Notes: generated from the letters alone by a model not told the origin. A stretch of DNA of 64,000 nucleotides from Symsagittifera roscoffensis (GCF_963678635.1 NC_087066.1:44751624-44815623), one strand, 5' to 3'; positions 11,735 to 23,639 are shown, numbered from the stretch's first letter. A program made the numbers and translations.

Positions 11735-14700
11735 GTTGGTAATTTAATCTCGATAGGTTTCTTAGGGTAATATTTTTGAGATTTCGTGATACTAATGATA
11801 ATGGATGGTTATGATTTAGGTTCTGTAGTTGTGGTGCCGTAGGTGTTGTAATAAAATTATTTTGTGAATCGTGATAACTGTTAGGTGTTGTTGATAGCTC
11901 GGTATTGTATTCGTTTTTTTGAGCGTCTAGAAGTATCTTACTTATTGATGTGGAAAATATTCCAAAAAATCCTTTAAAAAGTATGCGTGCTACGCTCGCC
12001 TGCTTGTTTACTTGTATGTGTATTGCGCATGTGTTTTAGATTCTTTTAAAGAGAGAGAAAAGAAATCCAAGAAAGTTAAACATTGCGTTTAAGATAGTCA
12101 ATCTTTGTGAGATGTAGTAGGGCCATGCTAGAAAGGCAAGAAGTTCATGTTTCAAATTTACAAAACTAAAATTTTTTATTGGTGATATTTCTTGTGGTCT
12201 TTTTCGCCATTTAGGTAAATGTAATCTTTTATATCTTTAAAATATCAGCTGTAGTCTTGTGCATATATGTCGGAAAAGCCTGCTGTTTCTGCAAGTTTGC
12301 TTAAATTTTGATCTATAGATTGTCGTTGTATAGTGTCCATTTTTGTGAGTAATTCTCGAAACTGTTGTGAACCTATGTGATGTTGAAAGACGGATATAGA
12401 ATATACGCCGATCGAAGGTAAATCGATTTTTGGATTGCGGGCAATAGCTCTAATGAGTTCTGGTGAAAACTTTTTTAGTGGTTGCATAAGTGTAGGGTAT
12501 GGTGTGAGAAGGTAGTATTTATCTTCGTCAGGGTCTAATTTTACTACAATGTGGCTACTTTCTCATCCACATGGGACAGCTGTATTCCAAATAAAAGTGC
12601 TTCGAGAGAGTGTATCAACAAAATGTATCTTGGTTTTTGTAGAAAATTGGGATTCTTTTATAGCATCTTTTGTCTTCAAAAACATATACAGGTGATACGT
12701 TTTTGGTACAAGTGTAATACCATAGTATGTTTCCTTCGTAATCAATGAAATTTGAACTGTTACCAGATAGTAAAAATCCTGCGTAAGGTATTTTAAATAC
12801 TGCTAGTGCAAGTGATTGCAAATTTTTTTGTTCCTTCAAGTTCGCATATTTGATGTAATGTTTCAAGTTCTGTTAAAGACATTTCTTGAAAAGATCTACT
12901 TATGGATCTGTCTTTAGGAGGTTTACTGGGATGTATGAATTTTTGTCACTGGTTGTATGATGTGTAGCCATTGATTGTATAACTACTTTTCCTGTATTCA
13001 TGTCGAAACCTTGTTTGTATTCGACAAGGCTTCCTGAGTATTGTGTTTTATAAAGTGCTTTGGTATATTTACATGCAAGTTCTGTTTCTGGGTAAATTTG
13101 GAAACGTGTCAATTTATTTTCTATATTATAAATGTTGTGAATTTAAAATTAAATTTTCTGATTTGATCAGGGCTTACATCTTTAAAAAGAATTGATTCAA
13201 TAAAAAATTTCTGGTGAAATTTTATCATTCTAGCGTGTATTTTTGCCACTTGAAACTTGGTACAAGTGTCTTCAGGGATCCAAACAACTGTTGCTTGTGT
13301 TCGTGTGGTAGGATCGCAATGCTTTTGGTCGTTTTTACAAAGCAGTCTGATTCCTTGATAAATAATAGGGTCATCTTTTAAATCTTGTATTAGTTGTACT
13401 TTTTCAATTCGTATTTTCCAATCAAAAAACATTATTTCTTGGTATCTTTTTTTTAGTGTCGTCTTTACGTTTTGAGGGGGTGTTTATTCCATTATGTGGC
13501 ATTCAATTTTGTCATGGAGATCATAAATTAATCTTCCATGTGCTCCGAGGAAGGGAAATTTGTCGTCTAGTTTTATATGACCTTGATATCAATAATCCGG
13601 TTGTGCCCTTATTTGATGTGATTCTGAACTGTTTAATTTCTTTTTTACAACCGGGCTGAGATATAATAGTCTTTCGATGTTATTTTAGTAGAATGATTCA
13701 TGATCTAGTCTATTTTTATTTCCGTTTGAAACTTGTGAACAATGTACTTTATTTTCGGAAAATGTCGCTGTGAATTTATATCCTGTTAGTGTTGTAGCTC
13801 ATGCTTTTGAGTAAAGTGTAGCTATTATGTTTGTTGTTTCGATTGATTCGCATTGAGTTACTTGGTTTATTGCAAATATATGTAAAGTTTTTTTGTTCAT
13901 TTTCTTCACAGTCATTGTGTCTGACTAGCAAACCTTGGGGTCCTGTTCGGGGGTAAGGATTAATATGATCGGATTTTGAGAAAATAAGATAGAAAACGGT
14001 CTGAAAAATCAGTATCTTTAAAAGATACAGGTGTATGATAGTATGGATTATAAAAAGTATTTAACCAATTGTCTTTTTTGTGTATCTATCGTGGATGATT
14101 TCTGTGGTTATAAATGGGGGAAGAAAAGATTGAGCTGTTATATTTGGAGGGGCTAGGGATAAGGGATGGTGAATAATAGTATTTAGTCTTACGTTGATTT
14201 CAATTTTTAGTAACAGATTATCTTGTGTAAGTATTTGTATATCAAATTCTTTTATATCTTTCTGGATATCTTGTCGATATTGTAATCTGTTTAGTGCCCA
14301 GTTATATATTCTGTTACTTTCGTTATCTTGTCCAAATAAGGGAGGGGTGCTACGAATGTATTCCAATCCAATCGTAGATGTATGTTATTTGATGATTTTT
14401 CTCTATAACGAGCGTCGAGATTTGTAGAAAAATGTTGATTGTGAGATTGGAGTTAAAGAAGGGATTGAAGGGAGTGAAAGAATTTCTGGTAGTGACAAAG
14501 TTGTGTCAATTGAAATGTCTATTGGGTCGTATACTAATTTGGTTCGCCACGAGAAAGAGCTTGTGTCTTTCAAAATGGGAAGTGTTCTGTAGTGGCTGTG
14601 GAGTTGAAAGGGTTTTCTCGGATTTGTTCAGATGAAGGGGTTGAAGCTAAATAATTTGATGGAGATTTATTTTGTTGTGTTGGGGTCTGGGAAGTACTCT

Positions 14701-14795
14701 GAATTGTGGTATTGGAGAGGTCTATAGGGTTTGCTATTGGTGAATGAGGTATGTTGAATTGAACTCTGGGGTTCTGAAAGTTTCTATTTGTCTGT
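11735..14795 (-). pseudogene. Envelope-like glycoprotein array, unit E1 (rightmost, 3'-truncated, broken)
   Basis: This unit keeps the N-terminal region (14795-14061) and the middle region (13460-12900, with Cys in 'KNDQKHCD' and 'PEDTCTKF') that E2 has lost. Breaks include a change of frame near 13120, missing sequence near 12900 and frameshifts around 12615-12745. The TGA at 12563-12565 is identical in position and surrounding bases to the one in E2. The right part of the anchor frame survives to about 11735; the Pro-rich tail seen in E2 and E3 is absent. The upstream segment 14655-14795 matches 10985-11145 in E2, so the repeat unit extends beyond the glycoprotein-like region on its 5' side. 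Offset to E2 is 2744 bp. Confidence 0.45.
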
Positions 14796-15083
14796 GTACT
14801 AATCGCAAGGTAAAAGTCCTGAGATTGAATAAAATTTGTTTGTGTTCTGGTTTTGCTATTTACTTGGGCAAATTGTATCTAAATTGTTTCACGGAAACGA
14901 ACACATCCCAGTTTTTGCAAGATTTATATCTTTATTATCCAAGTCAAATTGCAAGTTCAACGAGGAGTTGTAAATTTGCTTTTTAAGATGTTTCTTGTAG
15001 TTTTCTTAAGCACCGGCAAATTGTTTAAGCAACATTAAAGCGTTCCAGATAAATACTTTTACTTTGTTACAACTGTTTTTGCC

Positions 15084-17101
15084 AAAGATAAGAAAGTCAG
15101 CCAATATGTCTATGTCTATGTCTACAAATCCATTGGAGGTTTCTCTCCCAATTTGTGAAGTTGAGTAATTTTTTCTATTTTGAAATGGTTTGGAATGCAG
15201 CCTTTTTTGTGAAAAATCATTTAAAAACTCTGCCTAAATCTGGCCTAATACAACTACAACGTTTCTAGGGTTTCATTTGTGATTCCATCACTTTTTGTTC
15301 TTAATGTTTCATGAAAGTTTTGCGACATCATCGAGAAAATTTTTCAAAATGCAAAAGTCAATAGATTAAAAAAGCAAATGTCAATGCAAAAGCAATAGGT
15401 TTCCGGATTTTCAGTTTCTCGGCAAATTGCGAGACTTACGTTTTTTTTGTTGGTTTACGTTTTTCGGTCATTTTCAGAGTGAGTTGGTATAGTATCTCTA
15501 CAGAACTGATTCAAAGTCTGATATTTTTTGTAGTGTCAAAATTAGGTTTTTCTATAATTATCAGCGCACTTTTTTCTAATAAGCTTGGTCACAGGGTTGC
15601 CTGTTTTTCGAATTTAAAAGAATTATAATTTTTTGCATCACAAATCCAGATACGAGCTAATTTCTTCGTTTTTAGCAGATTTGACTATTTTGTTCACTTT
15701 TGCAAATTTGGTTCTCAGTTTTCCAATTTTGATCTCACCGATTAATCTGATAATGAAATACAGTAAATTGTCTTCTCCCGACGAGGAGACTGGCTTGAAG
15801 TTTATGGGTAACCAATCATTCAAAAAGTTTTTTATGAGAGAAAAAATGTTTCCACGACATTTTTTGCTGTTTAACTTCAATAAAATTGTGTTCATGCATT
15901 CTTTTTCTCTCACAGTATTACTCTGTTTTCTGATTGCCTTATGTTGTTTCTATTCCGCTTTGGACTGAAAATACGCGGTCTTGAAGCAATTTTAAGTAGA
16001 AACCCAGAGTCGAAACATAGGTCGAGCACAGTCAAAATATAGCTCTTATACTGATTCTTTTAATTGTTTTCAAATAAAAATTTAGCAAAAAAGTCAGCCA
16101 ATATGTCTATGTCTATGTCTACAAAGCCATTGGAGATTTCTCTCCCAATTTGTGAAATTGATTAACCTTTTCTAATTTTGAAATGGTTTGGAATTGGAAT
16201 GCAGCCTTTTTTGTGAAAAATCATTTAAAAACTCTGCCTAAATCTGGCCTAATACAACTACAACGTTTCTAGGGTTTCATTTGTGATTCCATCACTTTTT
16301 TTTCTGAATGTTTCATGAAAATTTTGCGACATCATCGAGAAAATTTTTCAAAATGCAAAAGTCAATAGATTAAAAAAGCAAATGTCAATGCAAAACCAAT
16401 AGGTTTCCGGATTTTGAGTTTCTCGGCAAATTGCGAGACTTACGTTTTTTTTTGTTGGTTTACGTTTTTCGGTCATTTTCAGAGTGAGTTGGTAGAGTAT
16501 CTCTACAGAACTGATTCAAAGTCTGATATTTTTTGTAGTGTCAAAATTATGTTTTTCTATAATTATAAGCGCACTTTTTTCTAATAAGCTTGGTCACAGG
16601 GTTGCGTTGTTTTTTGAAATTATAAGATTTATAATGTTACGTGTCACAAACCCACATACGAGCAAATTTGTTCTATTTTAGCAGATTTGACTATTTTGTT
16701 CACATTTGCATTTTTGGTTCTCTGTTTTTCCAATGAAGTTCACCGATTGATCTGATTATGAAATGCAGTAATTTGCCTTCTCCCGACATGGAGAGTGGCT
16801 TGAAGTTTGTTGGTAACCAATCATTTAAAAAAATCCCAACGTTTTTTATGAGAGGAAACATGTTTCCAAGACATTTTTTGCTGTTTAATTTCAATAAAAT
16901 CGTGTTCATGCAGTCTTTTTGTCTCACAGTATTACTCTGTTTTCTGATTGCCTTATGTTGTTTCTATTCCGCTTTGGACTGAAAATACGCGGTCTTGAAG
17001 CAATTTTAAGTAGAAACCCAGAGTCGAAACATAGGTCGAGCACAGTCAAAATATAGCTCTTATACTGATTCTTTTAATTGTTTTCAAATAAAAATTTAGC
17101 A
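15084..17101. repeat. Two direct tandem copies of a roughly 1-kb unit
   Basis: Both copies begin 'aagtcagccaatatgtctatgtctatgtctacaaa' (15094 and 16092) and end 'ttaattgttttcaaataaaaatttagca' (16063-16090 and 17074-17101). They are nearly identical over long stretches and each carries an internal 6-bp repeat (tgtcta x3). Both copies carry small open frames on either strand (15633-15968 plus, 16758-16982 plus and their antisense). These drift in length between copies, so I do not call them genes. It could be a non-autonomous element duplicated by unequal crossing over. Confidence 0.8.
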
Positions 17102-17906
17102 AACAAATCTGCTCAAAGGGGACTTGCTCTTCGAGATCCACCCCAATTTGAATTGAGCCCGTTTGAAAAAATCTGGGAAACATTTAAAAATATCTGGGAA
17201 ACATAGTGCAAAATTTTGGTCGAGAAAGTCGAAAAATATCTGAAACAGGTCGAGCAAAGTCGAGCACATATTTTCTTGAACAAAGAAAGTCAAAATGCAT
17301 CAACGCCTGGTCTGCGATTGTCGAGATAGTCCTTTTTATATATAATTTTATTAGTCGAACCATCAGCCGAGCACTTCGTGTATTGTTATTTTGGTTTATT
17401 CAAGCCTTGATCGAGCCTTGGTGTATTCAGAAAAAAAATATTCTGCGTATAACATCCTTGCTAACTTAACCGTTTTAAGTTATTATAAATCTTTGTAGAG
17501 GGATGAACGCAAATTCTGCTGCTCAATTTTTTGGTGGTCGATTTTCTTATTAGTAACGTAAAACAGTTACAGTACTGAGGGACTACATCATAAGGCAGAA
17601 TGCTTGATAATCTGTGCGTTAATGAAATTATGTTGCTATTATCTTTTCTCCGATCTAAGTTTTTTTTGGTGACGCTCTGTGAGGTAAGAAGGATGCTCTT
17701 CACTTGCCTGGGATTGATATGTTGATGTTGCTGCTTGTTTTGGTTTTGACTTTCGAAGAAAGTGAGAAAATCTATATGCTCGGTGTGGTTTCTTTTTAAT
17801 TTTTAGACCAACTGTATCAGAAAAAAATATTGATTGCTTCGGGCATTCAGGAAACCATCGGACTGCTAAACGAGGGTTCTTGTTTTTGTGTATAGTATAA
17901 CTGTCT

Positions 17907-18310
17907 CAGGGGCGAATCTAGGATTTTCTTAAAGGAGGATTTTCAAAATACTTGTAAACTTTTTAAGGTCGATCAAATTGACTTTTGGAGCGCTCCCAGA
18001 ACACTATGAAGTCTCTATTTTGATTTCAAAAAAATGGGCCGCAGGCAAATGCTTGAAAAGAAAACAGGTCAATTTTGGGCACTTTTACCAACCAAAAATT
18101 GCGTTTTTTGGCGCACGCTGTCCTTCGAATTTAGTATGTACTGGCGCCCAAGGAGCCATGAGAAAATTTCAGTGTTGGTCGGTCTATAAAAGATATCATA
18201 AAGTAATTCCAAAAGAAGGACTCTTTGGTTGATGAGGGGGTCGAATCCCCGAATGAAAGCCTCTGCATCCCCCGCATCCCCTGTCCTCGCCCCCCCTAAA
18301 ACCGCCCCTG
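17907..18310. mobile_element. MITE-like element with CAGGGGCG terminal repeats
   Basis: Begins CAGGGGCGAATCTAGG and ends CCGCCCCTG, an inverted repeat of the first bases. The interior matches the element at 40780-41168 ('tctaggattttct', 'gcgctcccagaacactat', 'ttgcgttttttggcgcacgct', 'tactggcgcc', 'gtcgaatccc'). No clear target-site duplication remains here, unlike the 40780 copy. It has no transposase and is presumably non-autonomous. Confidence 0.65.
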
Positions 18311-19030
18311 CGAACCATAGTGTCTAATCTCTAATAATCTAGCCTCGATCTTAAGCGTGCGACAACTGTCTAGCCATATTACCAATTTTGATGCATTGTG
18401 ATGCTAATATATTGTACAGCTGTTCGCTTAAAAAAGCTACCTTTAATTTTTGTAAATTGACAAAATTGGATTATGCTCAATAGAAAGTATTAGATTTTAT
18501 CTGATATTGATTCTTCAAAACTATACAAGACCTAAATATTCCTTTAAACGATATCACCATTAATCCACATCCAAACACAAAATGCCAGTTATCAAATAAT
18601 CCTGATTTAATTGGGTGCAGAACAGTCAGTCAAAAGTGAACGACGAAAAATTTTTGAGCTCACAAGTTTACGACAAAGTAGCATTAATACGGTTCATTGA
18701 CATTTGATATATACACGATCACTCGATGGCTCTTACCAGCAAATAGACGTGAAATCATTTCTTCCGAACCAATATTCTCACGTTTTCTTTGAAATCATCA
18801 ATAGGGTTGAAGGTTATTGAAATTCGAGTTTCATCAAAGATGAATCCAAATACCAGTTCGATATGCCAAAAAGTTAGCTTCTATTAGCTTTAATTTTCCT
18901 CAGTTTTTTATCAATGGTACCAATTGAAGCCGCAAATATTCCATCCTGAGAAACAACGGAATCTTAGAAAAATTTAGAGAGGAACTTTGAGGAGATTTAT
19001 GAAACAGATAAGTCGGTCACTTTAATTTCC
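18311..19030. other. AT-rich intergenic stretch, nothing recognised
   Basis: No open frame above background on either strand and no repeat with another part of the window was noticed. Confidence 0.5.
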
Positions 19031-19202
19031 AGATCTAGGATTTTTTCAATTGGCGGGGGCCGGTTTCTCAAAAAAAAATTGGAAAAATTTGTCGACTTTT
19101 TTTGGTCGACCAAATTGATATTCCCAATTCTCCCAAATCATAAAAAGGGACCCTGTTTTGGCCATATTTTTTGCCCTTGCCCCCACCATTGAATCCGCCC
19201 TG
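19031..19202. mobile_element. Shortened copy of the CAGGGGCGG MITE family
   Basis: Contains 'gatctaggatttttt', 'gtcgactttttttggtcgaccaaattgat', 'ctcccaaatcataaaaagggacc' and ends 'gaatccgccctga'. All occur in the same order in the 40780-41168 copy, with most of the interior missing. It is a deletion derivative with eroded ends. Confidence 0.55.
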
Positions 19203-19206
19203 AACT

Positions 19207-19254
19207 GTGTTACCTTATATACTTTTACTCTGTTACCTTATATACTTTTACATA
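19207..19254. repeat. 24-bp perfect tandem duplication
   Basis: 'gttaccttatatacttttac' occurs twice in a row, separated by a few bases. Confidence 0.8.
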
Positions 19255-19813
19255 AATTAGGTTGAGCCTATATGGCGATACTGAAAAAGGTCTTGCAATA
19301 AATGAATACGTGGCTTAGAGCAATAAAATTTGGCAAAATAGTTGGTAAGGTTAAGCTGCTTGCTAGGCCTAACCACTACTAAACTAGTCAAGTTTAAGTG
19401 TGGGAGTACGCTTGTTATTTCTTGTGAAGCATTGATGAGCAATGCTACTGATATTAGCTGATTCAGCAATATCAGCGTTTTTTAACGGTCTGGTAATTGC
19501 TGCTTTGAATGACATAGTTTTTCAAGTGGGCTAAAAATCATGTTTCTCGTTCATTGGGGTGTCGCTATTTCGTGCTGTTTGTTCTTTGTTTATTTCGATG
19601 TCCTGGGAACCCTTTTTGTTCCTCCCAAAAATTTTTTAAACCAGTTGTTGCTGGGATGGTACATGGATAGCCCGCAAACAGTGGCAAACTGTTTTAGCGC
19701 AGAGATAAAGACTATTATATTTGATGGTGAAATCTGCAATCATTGAATACTATTCCTGTTTTATTTGAATCTGATGATACTTTTTGCTCCGACTATCGAT
19801 GAAAACGGAGTAT

Positions 19814-20248
19814 TTATGCTTGCTGTAGTTTTTTTAATTCGTGAATTTTCGGCGATCGAAAGTTTTTGACAAAAAAATTAGATCCCATTGAAGATATTGA
19901 CTGCCTAAAATCATATACAAAAAGATATTTCAGCTCCGATTTTTTATTGCATTGAAAAGTTCTGGGAGTTCGAAAACTGCTAGTTTTGCCAGTTTTGAAG
20001 ACTTTATTCAAAATGCTGAAAGCGTAACGCGAATTATTTATGCGTGGCAAATTATCCCGCACAACAAAATCGTTCCCATTTGAACTGAAGCTAGCTAAGT
20101 TAATCAGACGTATTTGTTTTGTACGACTAAAGTTTTTAATTTTGATTTTTGATATTGTGCGAAATTTACAATTTTCAATGTTTTTCCCCAAAAACTGTTC
20201 GATATGAATTAAGGGACAGCCGAAACATTCAGAACTTTGCCCTGACAT
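19814..20248 (-). CDS. Hypothetical protein, 144 codons, uncertain
   Basis: A genuine ATG opens a 144-codon frame in AT-rich sequence where such a length is above background. The peptide is basic, rich in Lys, Phe and Ser, with two Cys near the N-terminus (ECFGCPL) and no membrane segment or recognised domain. Unlike the convincing genes of this window it lacks an obvious polypyrimidine-AG acceptor just before its ATG. It could be a shadow frame, a worn gene, or one exon of a larger gene. Confidence 0.25.
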   Translation of the reverse strand: MSGQSSECFGCPLIHIEQFLGKNIENCKFRTISKIKIKNFSRTKQIRLINLASFSSNGNDFVVRDNLPRINNSRYAFSILNKVFKTGKTSSFRTPRTFQCNKKSELKYLFVYDFRQSISSMGSNFFVKNFRSPKIHELKKLQQA

Positions 20249-20399
20249 ACGAGCAGTCTTTTTATTTACTTGTGCCTATTCGTTTGAGCATACTAAATAT
20301 TGATTCACTTTTGTCTTAAACTCTGCCTAATTTCCATTCTTCTTCATGTTTTATGGCCAGCCAATCTATCTGTGGTTTATACTCCACCAACCAAAAAAA

Positions 20400-20830
20400 A
20401 TGTTCAGTACATTCGTTCAATACGCAATCTTTTTATATAGATTTACAGTTTTTCTCTTTAATTTATTGTTCAAAAAATGTTACATGTTTTGTTTTTCCTT
20501 TCTTTTTCGTTTATCCAGTACGCTGCCTTAATACGCAGTTTTTTCACATAGCTCTACAGCACTCGTTTTCTTAATTTAATGTTCAAAAGACGGTATATGT
20601 TTTTTACATTATGTTTCGTTAGTTTTATTTTTTACAAGACTGATGTTCGACTATGCAGTACATAACGCATTTCTTATATCATTGTTTGAAAACATCAGAT
20701 TTATTTTTAAATTACTTTTGGTTTGGTTTACTTTTCGCGAGGCTAGTTGTTTCATTCAGTTTCTATTCAGCATTTGTTGTTCGTTCAGCAACTTTGCTTA
20801 ATACGAAATTCTGCAGAATGAAAACTGTTC
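20400..20830. repeat. Diverged tandem repeat, about 110 bp period
   Basis: The block 'ttcaatacgcaatctttttatatagatttacag' near 20417 recurs as 'cttaatacgcagttttttcacatagctctacag' near 20527. Each is followed by a similar 'aatttaatgttcaaaa...tatgttttt' stretch, and a third weaker relative lies near 20798. Only T-rich open frames occur and they are not gene-like. Confidence 0.45.
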
Positions 20831-20967
20831 TTCAAGAATAGATCGCTACATCTATGAAATTAGTTTTTTTAATTACTGTTTATTAATCTTAAGTTTTATA
20901 TCATTTTTGTTCGTTATCAAGAAACAATGAACGGATTTGTAATCTTGAAATAATATTTTAAACTTTT

Positions 20968-21657
20968 ATGATTTAAATTAACCGGAGAAAACGCGTTAAA
21001 CTTGAAATTTAAAACGCGTTTTTCTCAAATTGGATTGAGTTTAGACAAAACTCATGAAGACCAAACTTGCTTAAAATTTTAGCAGAATTAATATGGTGTA
21101 ATTTGTTTTGCGAAATTCCGGCCCAGAATTTTACCCCAAAAATGGGTCATTTTGGCTATTCTTCGTTAATCAAAAGTTACGCCAAAAGTACTCAGTCGAT
21201 CACAGACATAATCATATCAAAGTGAGCCTCTTACGTAGCCCAACAAATTTTAACAAGGGTATAATCTCCAAAAAAATTGCAAAAGGTTTAAAAAATGTTT
21301 TTAAATAAAAAGTTGGTATTTTATATAGAAAAAACGACCTTCTTTGTCTATCAAACAAAAATAGTTTAACTTATACAATGTTTTGGAGAATATACCCTTC
21401 TTAAAGTTTATTGGTAAACGTAAGGGGCTCACTTTGACATAATTATGTCTGTGATCGACATGATTATGTCTGTGAGGAACCAGTTTTGAGGTAAAATTCT
21501 GGGCCCAAATTCTGAAAATAAATTGCACCATATTATTTCTGCTAAAATTTTAAGCAAGTTATGTCTACATAAGTTTTCACCTAAACTCAACTCAATTTGA
21601 GAAAAACGCATTTTAAATTTCAAGTTTAGGTCGTTTTTTCCGGTTAATTTAAATCAG
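20968..21657. mobile_element. Foldback (long inverted repeat) element next to the F-box gene
   Basis: The left end 'tgatttaaattaaccgg' (20968) is the exact reverse complement of the right end 'ccggttaatttaaatca' (to about 21657). The arms keep matching inwards for more than 300 bp: 'gaaaaacgcattttaaatttcaagttta', 'gctaaaattttaagca', 'aattctgggc', 'cataattatgtctgtgatcgac' and 'ctcactttgac' on the right each pair with a left-arm counterpart. The transcript could fold into one long hairpin. It ends about 90 bp before the ATG of the F-box-like gene. No target-site duplication was found and no transposase lies inside. Confidence 0.8.
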
Positions 21658-21744
21658 CACTGTATATCGCATAGCTTCTATTACAAGACAGTCACAACAT
21701 AAAAAAGCTTTGTCCGGATTTGAACAGTCCTGCTTTTTTAGGAA

Positions 21745-23217
21745 ATGAATTGGTCTGTTGTGTTTCACACCAAAATATTCGAGCTTCCAGAATCCATTAT
21801 TCAAAAAATTTGCCAGCTTCTGATTTCTTATTCGGTGGATTCCAATAAACTCAATGGTTTTCGAAACGTTCTTGCCTTCAGATCAACATCTTACCATTTT
21901 TACCACACCATCAACAACTGTTCACTGAAACTTACCTATTTCATTTCAATATCTAGAATTTCAAAAAAGCATGAAAAAATTACGCAACTTTTGCTTCTCA
22001 AGCATTTATCTCAAACAACTAATTGGAAGTTTCATCAGTTTTTAATTGATTCGCAGTGCATTACCAAAAAAAATTTATCAATGGACGATTTGAACGCATA
22101 TTTTGCAATCCAAAGATTTTTAATTTGCACCCGCTTTTGCGACTTGTTTGATAAAAAATTGAAGGCGATTGTATTAAATTTACGTTATTCGAGCCGCAGT
22201 CCAATAACTCAAACGGTTCAATTTACTAATGACATTTTTCTAAGAATGGGAAATCAGGCTACCAAAATTGCCTTGAGTGTTGACATTTTTTGTAGCCGTG
22301 AACTGGCCAGCATCAAAAGCGGATATTGGCATCATGTCAAAAAACTGACGATTGCTCAGAAGCAGTTAAATCAAATTGACTTTATATATAAAATCATGAA
22401 GATGTTCCCGAATGTCGAGAAGTTCGAAATGATTAGTAATTATCCACACTTACATGTGTTTAAACCCAATGTTCTCAAAGATATGCCAAAAATCGATTCA
22501 TTCAAAACTAACATATTGGATTTAACGTCTTCGAATAGCCCAATTTTGAACCAAATCAAAACACTTCAATTGGAATTTAGAGATCAAATTGCAAATTTTA
22601 CCAAAAATTTTCCTTGTGTTGAATTTCCAAACTTAGAAATTCTGATGATTTGCATAACTTTGGAAAACGAGACGTCAAATGAAACATCTCTGTTTATGGT
22701 TCCGCCAAACTTGCGGACTCTCAAAACCAACGCAAGCCTTCTATCTCGTATTTGCAGGTCAAATATGTCAAAGTTGGAAGAACTTTCCATCTTGTATGAT
22801 ACACGTGACACGGCAATATTGAAAAACTTGCTGAGTTCTGCAGACTTTTCGGCGCTGAGAATTCTTAAAATTGAAAAGAAAGAATCCTTCATGGTCAACT
22901 ATGAGATCTTATGGAAATTGGCCATTGATATTCTTCGAAAAAGAAAACATCTCAAAGTTTTGATTATCCGAGGAAACGATTTTCAATCATTTGCGCCGGC
23001 TCTTCTGGAAAAGATGGAGAAAACACTATTTACAGTTAAAGGCTTTTTTGGGCAACGAAAACCTCAAAAATTTGGACCCGATTTGCTGTACTTTAATTTC
23101 TTTGAGAGAATACTAACAAACCAGTTAGATCGGGCCACAATTAGAAGACTCGATGAGCTGGACTCTGAATATAAATGGAACTTACGATCGTCAAATCGTG
23201 TCGCTGGTGGTATGTAA
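21745..23217 (+). CDS. Divergent F-box / leucine-rich-repeat-like protein
   Basis: A single uninterrupted 490-codon frame. The N-terminus reads FELPESIIQKICQLL (residues about 8-22), followed by a patterned helix and a second conserved-looking segment with FRSTSYHFYHTI. This is the layout of an F-box, which in known proteins binds Skp1 within SCF ubiquitin ligases. From about residue 200 there are irregular leucine-rich segments (VKKLTIAQ, VEKFEMI, IKTLQLEF, LEILMICI, LRTLKTN, LEELSIL, LRILKIEK, LKVLIIRG), as in the substrate-binding domains of F-box/LRR proteins. Substrate is unknown. The ATG follows a polypyrimidine tract and AG at 21740-21741 with GAA between, so it is probably a spliced 5' end. 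The C-terminal codons overlap a possible donor (GGTG|GTATGT, 23207-23213), so a further exon is possible. Nuclear or cytosolic; no signal peptide or TM seen. Confidence 0.7.
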   Translation: MNWSVVFHTKIFELPESIIQKICQLLISYSVDSNKLNGFRNVLAFRSTSYHFYHTINNCSLKLTYFISISRISKKHEKITQLLLLKHLSQTTNWKFHQFLIDSQCITKKNLSMDDLNAYFAIQRFLICTRFCDLFDKKLKAIVLNLRYSSRSPITQTVQFTNDIFLRMGNQATKIALSVDIFCSRELASIKSGYWHHVKKLTIAQKQLNQIDFIYKIMKMFPNVEKFEMISNYPHLHVFKPNVLKDMPKIDSFKTNILDLTSSNSPILNQIKTLQLEFRDQIANFTKNFPCVEFPNLEILMICITLENETSNETSLFMVPPNLRTLKTNASLLSRICRSNMSKLEELSILYDTRDTAILKNLLSSADFSALRILKIEKKESFMVNYEILWKLAIDILRKRKHLKVLIIRGNDFQSFAPALLEKMEKTLFTVKGFFGQRKPQKFGPDLLYFNFFERILTNQLDRATIRRLDELDSEYKWNLRSSNRVAGGM

Positions 23218-23639
23218 AGGACCAGTTTTGTCAAAGGGTTAATCAAACATAGAATAATTTTCTTAAGTTTTGTATATTACTTCAAATTCAACGTTGCAGT
23301 TACTGTGCCTAATGTACGTTAACTCTGCCTTCTGTCCATAAACCATTAAAACGATGTTTAAAAATATCCTGATAAAAATTATGATATATAAGAGTCAAGC
23401 TTTGCCGGTGGAAGAGTTTGCTTCACATGAATAATTACAGAACAGAATGTGAGTAATCTAAGTAAAAAAAAAACAAAGCAGTCATTATGTTTTTAATCAA
23501 ATATCATGTTTATCCGCAAAAAATTTTGGGCAATATGGTTTTTTTTAATTTATCTCAAATATCAAATTTTGGTCTAAAAATTTTTGAATGAACATTTTTC
23601 AAGAACAATAAATACCCTTTTTTTTACTCAACCACAGCT

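Noticed and set aside
15633-16982. Plus- and minus-strand open frames of 75-111 codons in the 1-kb tandem repeat
   Set aside because: They differ in length and start between the two copies, overlap on both strands and have no domain; they follow the repeat rather than selection on a protein.
20346-20841. Small Phe/Leu-rich plus-strand frames
   Set aside because: T-rich tandem repeat sequence read as hydrophobic peptide; no start context or conservation.
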